Below are positions 54,478-63,196 of a stretch of DNA of 64,000 bases, piece by piece (the stretch's first letter is position 1; each line of letters begins with the position of its first letter). The stretch spans positions 1,178,001-1,242,000 of the forward strand of contig OZ220746.1 of the NCBI GenBank assembly GCA_965117025.1, read 5' to 3'. Position numbers and translations under genes: made by a program. The stretch is from VXPQ01 sp965117025. Its GTDB lineage: Bacteria; Bacteroidota; Rhodothermia; Rhodothermales; VXPQ01. The notes under the pieces were generated by a model. That model was given only the letters and a program-made list of their open reading frames with translations. It was not told the DNA's origin and did not search any database.

Positions 54478-56247
54478 ATGCCCTGGCAAGCCTGGTTCAC
54501 CCTTGCAACGATTCTGGTCATGATCGTGGCCCTTGTGCGCGAATGGGCACGGGTGGATGTAACCATTCTGTTGGCGTTGGGCACACTGCTCCTGGCTGGA
54601 GTAGTAAGCCCTATCGAAGCTTTTTCGGGCGTTGCATGGGAAGCGGTTATTACGATTGCTTCGCTGTACGTGATAGCCGCCGGTATTCATCAAACAGGGA
54701 TGCTCACCTGGATAGATCGCTGGCTGGTGCAGCCCGGCGGCACGGTGACATTGCTTCTTTTCCGTGTGATGGCGCCTACTGCGGTGTTGTCCGCCTTTCT
54801 GAACAACACCCCGGTGGTGGCCATGCTCATACCGCGAATGCAGGCGGTGGCCCGAAAAACCGGCATATCGGTATCGAAGCTGTTGATGCCTCTCTCTTTC
54901 GCTGCGATTGGAGGAGGAATGATCACGCTTATCGGCACCTCGACAAATATCATTGCCTCGGGGCTTATTCGCGATGCCGGTCTGCAGGAATTCGGACTGT
55001 TCGAATTTGCCTGGATAGGCCTTCCTGTGGCCGTCCTGACCGTTCTGTACTTGTCTCTTGTCGGGCATCGGCTAATGCCGGACACAACCCCCGGCGACCG
55101 GGACAAGGCAGATACACTGAATTACCGGTTTCGCCTGTGCGTACCTTCCGGCTCACCCCTTGCGGGCATGTCGATCCAGAAAGCGAATCTCCGGTCACTG
55201 GGCGACGCCTATCTCGTATATATCCGGCGCGATCAGGATACGATCGGCCCCGTCGCTCCGGAAGAGGTCATTCGGGAAGCAGACATTATCACGTTTATCG
55301 GGCGTACGGACGCCAGAGAACGCCTGCTTCGCGAAACTGATTTTTTTGCGCATCCGACCGAGAACGGACAGGATAACCAGGAAACGGAACCCCCTCTGTT
55401 TCAAGCAGTGATTTCAACAAACTCGACCCTGGCCGGCAAAACACTGAAGGACGTCAACTTTAGGGAAAGATACGAGGGGGTTGTGCTGGCCATCCATCGA
55501 AAGGACGAATCGATCCGTGGAGCGCTCGGCAATGTCCCGCTCAAGCCGGGCGACCTTCTTGTCATCGATGCCCAAAAGGGCTTTGACCGCCACTGGCACC
55601 AAAGCCAGGGAGATTTTTACCTCGTCACGCAAGATATTCGGGAGCAGCAGCGGATAGATGAGAGAACAGGGGTGGCTCTGGCCATGCTGGCCATACTGAT
55701 CACCCTCCACATCGTCGGTGTGCTCCCCCTCGCTGCGGCAGCCTTCACAGGCGCACTGGGTATGATTCTCATCGGCTTTTTGCGCGGCACCCAACTACGC
55801 CAATCTGTCGATATGGGCGTTATCCTGACGATTGCAGGAGCTTTCGGTATTGGACACGCGGTCCATACAAGTGGTCTGGCAACAGAACTGGGGCACGCCA
55901 TCGCAACGATATTACCGGGCCAGCATCCTCTGATAGCGTTGCTTTTCCTGTACCTTGGCACCATGATCGTCACAGAAATCATCACGAACAGCGCCGCGGT
56001 CGTCATTATGATTCCAATCGCCCTGGCGACAGCCGTCGATATCGGTATGGAACCGCGTGCCGTAGCGCTGGCGGTGACGATAGCGGCCTCGGCAAGTTTC
56101 CTTTCCCCGCTTGGCTATCAAACGAATTTGATGGTGATGGGCGCCGGCGGATACCGCTTCAGGGATTATTTTCGGGCCGGATTGCCCGTAAGCATCGCCG
56201 TTATGACCATCACACTGAGCGCCGTGTATCTGAGATGGCTCGGATAG
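54478..56247 (+). CDS. SLC13-family permease with two TrkA-C domains, probable sulfate transporter
   Basis: 589 residues. DASS/SLC13-type membrane protein. N-terminal helices include the SLC13-like motif SAFLNNTPVVAMLIP and IGTSTNIIASG. Two cytosolic TrkA-C (RCK_C) domains lie at about residues 215-390 (LAGMSIQKANLRSLGDAYLV; LAGKTLKDVNFRERYEG). C-terminal helices include EIITNSAAVVIMIPIALA and PLGYQTNLMVMGAGGY. This layout is common in bacterial sulfate permeases, and the tight cysD-cysNC context supports sulfate as substrate. Ion coupling is unproven. Confidence 0.85.
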   Translation: MPWQAWFTLATILVMIVALVREWARVDVTILLALGTLLLAGVVSPIEAFSGVAWEAVITIASLYVIAAGIHQTGMLTWIDRWLVQPGGTVTLLLFRVMAPTAVLSAFLNNTPVVAMLIPRMQAVARKTGISVSKLLMPLSFAAIGGGMITLIGTSTNIIASGLIRDAGLQEFGLFEFAWIGLPVAVLTVLYLSLVGHRLMPDTTPGDRDKADTLNYRFRLCVPSGSPLAGMSIQKANLRSLGDAYLVYIRRDQDTIGPVAPEEVIREADIITFIGRTDARERLLRETDFFAHPTENGQDNQETEPPLFQAVISTNSTLAGKTLKDVNFRERYEGVVLAIHRKDESIRGALGNVPLKPGDLLVIDAQKGFDRHWHQSQGDFYLVTQDIREQQRIDERTGVALAMLAILITLHIVGVLPLAAAAFTGALGMILIGFLRGTQLRQSVDMGVILTIAGAFGIGHAVHTSGLATELGHAIATILPGQHPLIALLFLYLGTMIVTEIITNSAAVVIMIPIALATAVDIGMEPRAVALAVTIAASASFLSPLGYQTNLMVMGAGGYRFRDYFRAGLPVSIAVMTITLSAVYLRWLG

Positions 56248-56272
56248 CCGCATCCCGCACACAAGGAACCGG

Positions 56273-57229
56273 CTATACGACCCGGTACGGGATATGCCTC
56301 GCGCCGCTGAGTACAGCCTGAACAGCTTCGGCGCACATTTCCGCCATTCTCAAACGCGTCGCATGCGTTGCGCTCCCGAGATGCGGCGCCATCACCACAT
56401 TGTCGAGATCGCATAGCCCAGGATGCACCGAGGGTTCATCCTCGAAAACATCCAGGCCCGCCGCTCGAATCGTGCGGTTGCGAAGCGCATCGACGAGCGC
56501 CTCTTCATCCACCACGGCGCCACGCGCCGTATTCACCAGGATGGCTGTCGGCTTCATACGTGCAAGCGCCTCGCGCCCGATGAGCCCTCGGCTGGATGCA
56601 TTGAGGCTGCAATGCAAGGAAACCACATCGCTGGTTTCCAAAAGCGTATCCATGGAAACAAGCCGAGCACCCAGTTTCTGCTCCACAGACGGATTAGCGG
56701 AGGAGCGATTGTGGTAGCATACACGCATTCCGAAACCAATGGCGCGGCGCGCCACTGCAGCCCCGATTCTGCCCAATCCCACGATACCCATCATACCACC
56801 ACTCAGATCAGCCCCCAGCATGAGATCCGCTTCCCACCTTGAAAACTCCCCGACTCGTACATACCGGTCTGCCGACACGATATGCCGTGCCGCTGCCAGA
56901 AGCAACGCAAATGCCATATCTGCTGTGGCTTCCGTGAGTACGCCCGGCGTATTCGTTACAACGACCCCCCTGGCGCGTGCTGCTGCCAGGTCAATATTGT
57001 CGTACCCCACCGCATACTGCGCGATCACCTTAATACCGGGGCAGGCATGCAACACCCGGTCGGTCACCGGATCCGACAATAGCGTGATCAGCGCATCGGC
57101 CCCCTGGGCAATATCGATCAACTGATCCTCATCCGGGCCGCCGACGGAAAATTGATGCTGGACAACCTCGTAGCCATTCAGCAGGTGCAGTCCCCCGGAG
57201 GGCAGCGGTCGCGTTACAACGATGCGCAT
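56273..57229 (-). CDS. D-2-hydroxyacid dehydrogenase (glyoxylate/hydroxypyruvate reductase-like)
   Basis: 318 residues. NAD(P)-binding motif GIVGLGRIGAAVARRA near residue 147. The catalytic Arg is in VNTARGAVVDEEAL, the Glu is in DVFEDEPS, and the His is in APHLGSATHATR, all conserved. The pattern around VAQYAVGYDNIDL fits the glycerate dehydrogenase/glyoxylate reductase branch, but the substrate cannot be fixed by eye. It converges with the SLC13 gene (25 bp) and is divergent from the glycosyltransferase. Confidence 0.9.
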   Translation of the reverse strand: MRIVVTRPLPSGGLHLLNGYEVVQHQFSVGGPDEDQLIDIAQGADALITLLSDPVTDRVLHACPGIKVIAQYAVGYDNIDLAAARARGVVVTNTPGVLTEATADMAFALLLAAARHIVSADRYVRVGEFSRWEADLMLGADLSGGMMGIVGLGRIGAAVARRAIGFGMRVCYHNRSSANPSVEQKLGARLVSMDTLLETSDVVSLHCSLNASSRGLIGREALARMKPTAILVNTARGAVVDEEALVDALRNRTIRAAGLDVFEDEPSVHPGLCDLDNVVMAPHLGSATHATRLRMAEMCAEAVQAVLSGARHIPYRVV

Positions 57230-57335
57230 GATGAGCGAAATAAATCAGGAAACAGAGTCCACAAGAAAAACAAAACCGGGCAGAAAGTACATGCAAAGCG
57301 TCTATTACACGTAACGAAGAATGGTTTTGCGATGA

Positions 57336-57398
57336 CCATGGAAGCACAACCTTCCATGGAGCATCGGCATGCTCCGGAAGATATCCGGGGAAACCGGC
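57336..57398 (+). promoter_or_regulatory. Competing hairpins in the leader of the glycosyltransferase gene
   Basis: CCATGGAAG (57336-57344) pairs perfectly with CTTCCATGG (57351-57359). The same CTTCC plus GGAGCAT (57351-57364) can instead pair with ATGCTCC plus GGAAG (57369-57380) around a CGGC loop. A small CCGG/CCGG stem follows at 57386-57398. The two large stems share sequence and exclude each other, as in attenuators or riboswitches. No known riboswitch class was recognised, and no promoter is proven upstream. Confidence 0.35.
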
Positions 57399-57469
57399 AG
57401 GGGGGGGCGATGGTTATCGCAGGGATTGCGTTATTTTCCCGGACCATTCCGATTTTCACCGTCGTCGAA

Positions 57470-58657
57470 ATGAAGATTCTGTTTATTGTGCAGGGGGAAG
57501 GGCGAGGACATCTCACACAAGCGCTTGCCCTGCAAACCATGCTGTGCAGAGCCGGGCACGAATTGGTTGGCGTGCTTGCCGGGAACGTTCGCAATCGAGA
57601 CATCCCTGACGTATTTGCACAACGAATCAATGTGCCGATTCGTCGTTTTGGCTCGCCAGGGTTCAGTATCGGGAAAGAACAACGTGCTATTAATTCACTC
57701 GACACGCTCATCGAAAACGTCGGGCGCATCCCCATTTTCAAGCACAGCCTGCAAATTCTCGATCAAGCGATTAAAACCACTCAGCCGGATCTGGTACTGA
57801 CTTTCTACGAACCGATGGCTGGCGTATACCAGGCGCTTTATCGCCCGAACGTACCCTTTGTAGCCATCGGACATCAATACATGTTCGATCATCCGATATA
57901 TGATTTCGCTCCGGGCAAGCCGGTCGATCGGTCGGCCATGAGGCTGTTCACCCGCCTGACCGGTTTCCGGGCCACATGGAAGCTTGCGCTCTCCCTGTAT
58001 CCGGCGGAAGACCTCCCGGACGCTCGTCTTTCGGTGATCCCTCCGCTTCTGCGCGGGGAAGCACTGGCGCTGCAGAACACCAGGGCCCAGGAGGATTTTT
58101 TTCTGATCTACCTCCTGAATCGCGGTTATGCGGAGCAGGTGATCGAATGGCACGAAAAACATCCGGCGCAACGCCTCGAATGCTTTTGGGACAATCCGGA
58201 AGTCGATGACATCGTGCAGTACGGCGACACACTCCGTTTCAATCGGCTGCACGACACCAGATTTCTTGACCTCATGAGCCGTTGCAGTGGTCTGGTGTGT
58301 ACGGCCGGCTTCGAATCGGTTTCTGAAGCACTCTTCCTTGGGAAACCTGTACTGGCCGTGCCGGTCGAGGGACACTATGAGCAACTGTGTAATGCGTACG
58401 AAATAGAAAGAATGGGATGCGGAATCCGAAGTGACACATTCGACATGAACCTGCTAACAAAATTCATCGGGCAGTACGATGCGACGCGGGACGATTTTCG
58501 CAAATGGGTCCTGGGAGCGGAAGAACGCGTCCTGTCCATCCTGGAGACCGTAGCCGCGAACCATTCCCCTGCGACCGGCAGCATGCTCAGTGGACCTGAA
58601 CATCTGCAGAAACTCGCCTCTCCCGCCTCATCCGCCACATTCACGGCACGCACATAA
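57470..58657 (+). CDS. Glycosyltransferase, MJ1255/GT28-like
   Basis: 395 residues from ATG 57470: MKILFIVQGEGRGHLTQALA gives the N-terminal Rossmann strand and the GxGH glycine-rich loop of GT-B enzymes related to MurG. The C-terminal nucleotide-sugar region is LVCTAGFESVSEALFLGKPV followed by PVEGHYEQLCNA. The frame is open 106 codons further upstream, but that part carries the leader hairpins and has no family match. It probably adds a sugar to a cell-surface glycan or lipid. It converges with the nucleotidyltransferase gene. Confidence 0.83.
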   Translation: MKILFIVQGEGRGHLTQALALQTMLCRAGHELVGVLAGNVRNRDIPDVFAQRINVPIRRFGSPGFSIGKEQRAINSLDTLIENVGRIPIFKHSLQILDQAIKTTQPDLVLTFYEPMAGVYQALYRPNVPFVAIGHQYMFDHPIYDFAPGKPVDRSAMRLFTRLTGFRATWKLALSLYPAEDLPDARLSVIPPLLRGEALALQNTRAQEDFFLIYLLNRGYAEQVIEWHEKHPAQRLECFWDNPEVDDIVQYGDTLRFNRLHDTRFLDLMSRCSGLVCTAGFESVSEALFLGKPVLAVPVEGHYEQLCNAYEIERMGCGIRSDTFDMNLLTKFIGQYDATRDDFRKWVLGAEERVLSILETVAANHSPATGSMLSGPEHLQKLASPASSATFTART

Positions 58658-58719
58658 GTATAACACAGCCGACTCAAGCCAGCCAACGGAAACAGGGCTC
58701 GCCTCCCTTTCAGACGCAC

Positions 58720-59739
58720 TCAGGGCACATCCGGAGGAATAGGAACAATCTCCGCATGATCACCGATATTCAGTACCCGGGCGCCCGGATGCACATGGGC
58801 ATATCTGCCGATCAGTGAATCTGTCAACACCGCACCACGCATCACGGCATGGGAAAACACGATGGATTGCTCAATGATGCAGCGGCGTATATCAGCACCT
58901 TCCTCAATCGAAACGTAAGGACCTATGATAGAATCCACGACGCGTGCATTCGGCCCGATATAGACCGGGGGAATAATGATACTGTTTTCCACATCCCCCT
59001 GAAATGCGCCTGTGTCTTCCTTTTCAAGAAGACGCCGTGTCGTATCCATGAGCGCAGAGATGGTACCGCAATCAAGCCATTCCGTTACGGAAGCGGTCGT
59101 AAAGGCATCGCCGCGCTTTATCATGCGATCAAATGCGTCGGTCAACTGAAACTCCCCTCCTTTTCCACGCAGGTTGTCGGCGATAATCTCTTCGATCGCT
59201 CCCCGGAGCTCCATGAGTTCACGTACATAATAGATGCCCACAAGCGCCTCGGTAGATATGGGTTCGGACGGTTTCTCAACCAGCTCCACAACCCGATCAC
59301 CCTCCCGTACCGCCACCCCGAATCGACTGGGGTCCTCAACATGTTTCACCATCGCGACCACATCGGCATCCTTGAAATCAAGGCCCGCATCCATGTCGAA
59401 AACGGTATCCGCAAAGGCCACGACACCGGGACCTTCTAAATACTCCCGGGCGGCATCCACCGCATGGGCCGTGCCTTCCGCAGTCTCCTGCACAGCAAAT
59501 CGGGGGCGCATATCGTGCCGTGCGCATATTTCCCGCAGCATTTCATACACATTTTTTCCGAAGTCCGGACCGAGTACAAAAACTCCTTCATTCAGACGTA
59601 CGGGCAATACGCGATTGAACGTATCCACTATTCTCTCCACCATACTACGCCCCCTGACGGGAAGCAGGGGCTTGGGCGTAACATGCGAATGAGGCCGCAC
59701 GCGGGTACCCCGGCCGGCCATGGGAATAATGAGCTTCAT
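58720..59739 (-). CDS. Sugar-phosphate nucleotidyltransferase with left-handed beta-helix tail
   Basis: 339 residues. It starts MKLIIPMAGRGTRVRPHSHV, with the G-x-G-T-R nucleotide loop and Lys in TPKPLLPVRGRSM. The sugar/metal region is VEKPSEPISTEALVGIYYV and further KGGEFQLTDAFDRMI. The C-terminal ~90 residues carry hexapeptide-type repeats (IGPNARVVDSIIGPYVSIEE). It activates a sugar 1-phosphate to NDP-sugar; glucose-1-phosphate thymidylyl- or uridylyltransferase-like, exact sugar unknown. It converges with the glycosyltransferase gene. Confidence 0.87.
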   Translation of the reverse strand: MKLIIPMAGRGTRVRPHSHVTPKPLLPVRGRSMVERIVDTFNRVLPVRLNEGVFVLGPDFGKNVYEMLREICARHDMRPRFAVQETAEGTAHAVDAAREYLEGPGVVAFADTVFDMDAGLDFKDADVVAMVKHVEDPSRFGVAVREGDRVVELVEKPSEPISTEALVGIYYVRELMELRGAIEEIIADNLRGKGGEFQLTDAFDRMIKRGDAFTTASVTEWLDCGTISALMDTTRRLLEKEDTGAFQGDVENSIIIPPVYIGPNARVVDSIIGPYVSIEEGADIRRCIIEQSIVFSHAVMRGAVLTDSLIGRYAHVHPGARVLNIGDHAEIVPIPPDVP

Positions 59740-59817
59740 AAAGCAGCTCCTCTATCAGACATCCGGGAAACAGTGTCGCCGGACAAACACTTTGTGAACA
59801 TGAAATGAATAGAAAGG

Positions 59818-59950
59818 TGCCGCCGGGGGTGCATGACAGGGGCGGCAGCGTATCCATGGGAAGATACGAATATCTTCCCTGACCCACGATGCGGAAGGAA
59901 ATAGTCAGGATGACTATCTTGTCATAGCAAACGGGAAAAATCGATTTTTC
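59818..59950. promoter_or_regulatory. Dyad-rich divergent intergenic region
   Basis: The 297-bp gap between the divergent nucleotidyltransferase and TPR genes holds four inverted repeats. They are TGCCGCC/GGCGGCA (59818-59824 and 59841-59847), GGGAAGATA-CGAA-TATCTTCCC (59858-59879), ATAGTCA-GGA-TGACTAT (59901-59917) and the 16-bp palindrome GAAAAATCGATTTTTC (59935-59950). Operator sites or RNA hairpins are both possible. The rest of the gap shows nothing definite. Confidence 0.4.
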
Positions 59951-60036
59951 GGTCGTATGGGGAACCCTATCCATATGCGTATGTACCCTTTTGTTGATTC
60001 CACCCTATCCAAATTCCACAGTCGTACAAACACGCA

Positions 60037-60879
60037 ATGACGATGAGTACCTTCAAGTCCTTTGCAGTGCTTGCACTGCTTTTCTGCCTCCTGACGGGAA
60101 TCCAGGCCGCTCCGGTTCAAGCCCAGGCCTACAAGGAAGCGTTCAACGCCGCCATAGAAGCCGCCAGAGCCAATGATTACCCCACAGCCCGGGACGAGTT
60201 TGCACGTGCGGCTGAATTGGCAAATCAGGAAAATGATACGGAAATCGCTACGAAGTCAGCCAGCAACGCAGCGATCATCGACTATAACATAGGCAAGGGA
60301 CTCGTGGAGCAGGAAAATTTCGCGGGCGCCCTTGAACGCTTCAACGCCGGTATCGCGATGTATCCGAGCTACGTAAACAATTACGAAGGCAAGGCGCTTG
60401 CCCTGAAAAAGCTGGAACGGGTCGAAGAAGCCATCCAGGCTTACGAGGACCTGATCGCTTTCGGGAACGAGCACAACGATACCCAGGCGTTGCGCAAGGG
60501 GGAGACCGGGATTCGGGACCACTTTAATTTTCTGGCTTCTTCCGCATTGGGCCGTCGAGCCGAACCGTCGGCCTCCGATGCCCGGGAAGCCATTGCCAGT
60601 CTGGAAGAACTCCAGGAGCGCGTCGATCCAGATGCGGATACCTACTTCTATCTTGCCGTCGCCCACAATGCGCTGGGCAACTACGACCAGGCCGTATCCC
60701 TTGCCGATCAGGCACTCGGCCTTCACCGTGGCAGTCGAACAGACGCAGCAAAAATTCACTTCACGAGGGGTGAAGCGCTTATGTACGCCGGGAATATCAC
60801 GGCTGCCAAGGAATCGTTCGAAAATGCCCGGTTTGGCAGCTACAAGAGCCCGGCCGAACATTATCTCGAAACTCTTTGA
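60037..60879 (+). CDS. Secreted TPR-repeat protein
   Basis: 280 residues. A signal peptide (hydrophobic FAVLALLFCLLTGIQAAPVQAQA, cleavage near residue 31) predicts export to the periplasm. About five TPR-like helical pairs follow, for example ARANDYPTARDEFARAAELA, NYDQAVSLADQALGLH and YAGNITAAKESFENARFG. Such proteins act as protein-binding scaffolds. The partner is unknown. It is followed by a strong terminator and is probably a single-gene unit. Confidence 0.8.
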   Translation: MTMSTFKSFAVLALLFCLLTGIQAAPVQAQAYKEAFNAAIEAARANDYPTARDEFARAAELANQENDTEIATKSASNAAIIDYNIGKGLVEQENFAGALERFNAGIAMYPSYVNNYEGKALALKKLERVEEAIQAYEDLIAFGNEHNDTQALRKGETGIRDHFNFLASSALGRRAEPSASDAREAIASLEELQERVDPDADTYFYLAVAHNALGNYDQAVSLADQALGLHRGSRTDAAKIHFTRGEALMYAGNITAAKESFENARFGSYKSPAEHYLETL

Positions 60880-60946
60880 CAACGCATCGTACTTCCTGGG
60901 TGCTGTATGGACATCGTGCGTACGACATCCCTGCACTGACAAGAAG

Positions 60947-60984
60947 AAAGCCCTGTACCCGGTCGAGTACAGGGCTTTTTCTTT
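60947..60984 (+). terminator. Rho-independent terminator after the TPR gene
   Basis: A 12-bp perfect stem, AAAGCCCTGTAC (60947-60958) with GTACAGGGCTTT (60967-60978), loop of 8, followed by TTCTTT. Located 68 bp after the stop codon. The A-rich left flank may also let it act in the other direction. Confidence 0.88.
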
Positions 60985-61030
60985 GAAATAACAAAGATGC
61001 TTTCGTCATCCTATTACGAAAGGAAACGTC

Positions 61031-61882
61031 ATGACCCATCCACCAAGGAAGATCACCGGAGTGAAAGGGCAATGTACCTGTATCGACGATTCGATCTCTG
61101 TCGGAGAAGAAGTATCTGTCGGACACCATGTGGTCGTTGAATCCGGAGTATGTATCGGCTCACACACCCGAATAGGACATCATTCCGTCATCGCCCGTAA
61201 TGTAGAAATCGGCGACGAGTGTGAGATCGGCAGCCATGTCGTCATCCACGAAGGAGTACAGATAGGGAACGGCGTCCGGATCGATGACGGCGCCGTCATT
61301 GGCAAGCAACCCCTGGCTGCGCCGAACAGCGCAGTAACCCGAAAACGCAAGCAGCCTCCTTGCCGCATCGGATCAGGATGTCTGATCGGAACAGGGGCCG
61401 TCCTGTATGCGGGATGCATAGTGGACGAGCACGTATTGATAGCCGATCTGGCTACAATCCGCGAGGAAGTAACGATCGGAAACCATACCATCATCGGGCG
61501 CGGCGTCGCCATCGAAAATGAATGCGCCGTTGGGCGGTACTGCAAAATCGAAACGAACGCATATATCACCGCGTACTCCGTGGTGGAAGATCGTGCATTC
61601 GTAGCCCCGGGCGTTCTCACAAGCAATGATAATTTCCTGGGCCGCACGAAAGAGCGTTTCCGGCACTTCAAGGGAGCCGTTATACGCCGGGGCGCTCGCC
61701 TCGGCACCGGATCGGTAATATTGCCCGGAATGGAAATCGAAGGGGATGCTGTCGTCGCTGCCGGGGCCCTTCTTACCAAAAATGCCGCAGCGCGTACCAT
61801 CTACGCAGGGGTTCCCGCGCGTACGCATCGCACCGTTCCGGAAGAGCAACTTCTGGAAAATCAGGGATGGGAAGACGCATAG
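61031..61882 (+). CDS. Hexapeptide-repeat (left-handed beta-helix) acyltransferase
   Basis: 283 residues, almost all built from hexapeptide repeats: IGSHTRIGHHSVIARNVEIG, IGNGVRIDDGAVIG, and after a short break IGSGCLIGTGAVLYAGCIVD. The C-terminal part (GVLTSNDNFLGRTKERF, then AGVPAR) resembles WbpD/WlbB-type sugar N-acetyltransferases and acyltransferases of surface-glycan pathways. With the aminotransferase gene next to it (63 bp), it probably acylates an amino sugar made by that enzyme. Acyl donor and exact sugar unknown. Confidence 0.82.
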   Translation: MTHPPRKITGVKGQCTCIDDSISVGEEVSVGHHVVVESGVCIGSHTRIGHHSVIARNVEIGDECEIGSHVVIHEGVQIGNGVRIDDGAVIGKQPLAAPNSAVTRKRKQPPCRIGSGCLIGTGAVLYAGCIVDEHVLIADLATIREEVTIGNHTIIGRGVAIENECAVGRYCKIETNAYITAYSVVEDRAFVAPGVLTSNDNFLGRTKERFRHFKGAVIRRGARLGTGSVILPGMEIEGDAVVAAGALLTKNAAARTIYAGVPARTHRTVPEEQLLENQGWEDA

Positions 61883-61945
61883 CGCACACGTCACCTGCAC
61901 GTTTGACTCCGAATACCACACCAGGCATAGCTTGCCCAATCTGAA

Positions 61946-63079
61946 ATGAACGTCAAGATGGCAGATCTGCGCGGTCAATACGAAATGATCGCACCCGAGA
62001 TCGACGAGGCCATTCAGTCGGTCCTGGAGCATGCGGCCTTCATACGGGGCCGGGAAGTGGATGAACTGGAATCCGAACTGGCCGAGTACCTCGACGTATC
62101 GCATGTCCTCGGCGTCGCAAACGGAACCGACGCCCTGCAAATCGCCATGATGTCCCTCGACATCGGACCCGGGGATGAAATCATCACCTCTGCATTCACG
62201 GTCTTCGCAACGGCCGAGGCAGGGACCTTGCTGGGCGCCACACCCGTCTTCGCCGACATCGATCCCCGAACCTTCAATATCGACCCCGAAGCCATCGAGG
62301 CGTTGATCACGCCGCGCACGAAAGCCATCGTCCCGGTGCACCTGTTCGGTCAGCCTGCCGATATGGCGCCCATTATGGAAATCGCACACAGACATGGATT
62401 GAGCGTCATCGAGGACAACGCACAGTCCATCGGCGCAGAATACCGGGATCAAAAAACCGGATGCATCGGCGACATCGGGTGTCTTTCCTTTTTTCCCACC
62501 AAAAACCTGGGATGCTATGGGGACGGGGGAGCCATATTGACCAACGATGAAGCCCTGCACCAAAAAGCGCGCATGGTATCAAACCATGGCGCCGAACGAA
62601 AATATTACAACGAAATCGTGGGGGTGAACAGCCGACTGGACACAATCCAGGCCGCTATTCTGAAGGTCAAACTCCGGCATCTCGACACGTATCAAACCCG
62701 CCGTCGACAAGCTGCACAGGTCTACGACACCCTGTTTAAGGAGCATCCATTTATTACGACCCCGCATCATGCCCCTGACCGAACGCATGTATATCACCAA
62801 TACACGCTCCGTATCTCCGAAGACTTTCCCGGAAAACGGGATCGGCTGGCCGCACACCTGAAAGAGCACCGCATTCCGCACGCGATATACTACCCCGTAC
62901 CTCTCCATAACCTTCCCGTTTTTGCACATGGCGGTTGCCGAACAGGCCCCCTCGACGAAACGGAAAAAGCTTCCCGCGAAGTGCTCTCCCTTCCCATGCA
63001 TCCCCTGCTCACAGAACACGAACAGCAATACATTGCAGACACGATCATGCAATACTTCGATCGTGTGATATCGACCTGA
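61946..63079 (+). CDS. DegT/DnrJ/EryC1/StrS-family sugar aminotransferase
   Basis: 377 residues. PLP-dependent enzyme that aminates a keto-sugar nucleotide. PLP-binding Lys186 is in FFPTKNLGCYGDGGA and the cofactor-ring Asp157 in IEDNAQSIGA. N-terminal VANGTDALQIAM gives the phosphate-contact Thr, and the C-terminal PLHNLPVF motif is present. The sequence is close to WbpE-like enzymes that make 3-amino-sugars of the UDP-glucuronate series. It pairs with the upstream acyltransferase; the matching oxidoreductases are not in the window. Confidence 0.92.
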   Translation: MNVKMADLRGQYEMIAPEIDEAIQSVLEHAAFIRGREVDELESELAEYLDVSHVLGVANGTDALQIAMMSLDIGPGDEIITSAFTVFATAEAGTLLGATPVFADIDPRTFNIDPEAIEALITPRTKAIVPVHLFGQPADMAPIMEIAHRHGLSVIEDNAQSIGAEYRDQKTGCIGDIGCLSFFPTKNLGCYGDGGAILTNDEALHQKARMVSNHGAERKYYNEIVGVNSRLDTIQAAILKVKLRHLDTYQTRRRQAAQVYDTLFKEHPFITTPHHAPDRTHVYHQYTLRISEDFPGKRDRLAAHLKEHRIPHAIYYPVPLHNLPVFAHGGCRTGPLDETEKASREVLSLPMHPLLTEHEQQYIADTIMQYFDRVIST

Positions 63080-63116
63080 TGAAAGCAGGCAGAAACACGA
63101 TGGGCGCCATTTCGCC

Positions 63117-63181
63117 AGGGATACGCTGTTAAAGTCCACGAAGTCCAGAGGCTGCGAGGAGCGCTTAATCAGCGTATCCCT
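63117..63181. mobile_element. Inverted-repeat element (copy 2, 65 bp)
   Basis: AGGGATACGCTG (63117-63128) is the exact reverse complement of CAGCGTATCCCT (63170-63181). TTAA/TTAA extends the stem after a bulge. The left 52 bp align without gaps to the element at 51186-51237. At two stem positions both arms changed together relative to copy 1 (A-T to G-C and T-A to G-C). It lies between two convergent genes and could also serve as a terminator, though no T tract follows. Confidence 0.5.
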
Positions 63182-63196
63182 AAGTGTGTTGCTTGC

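Noticed and set aside
57152..57469. N-terminal extension of the glycosyltransferase by 106 codons
   Set aside because: No family similarity, overlaps the divergent dehydrogenase gene and covers the leader hairpins. Homologues start at the MKILF-type strand.
61373..62563. Minus-strand open frame of 396 codons
   Set aside because: Antisense to the acyltransferase and aminotransferase genes, both well supported.
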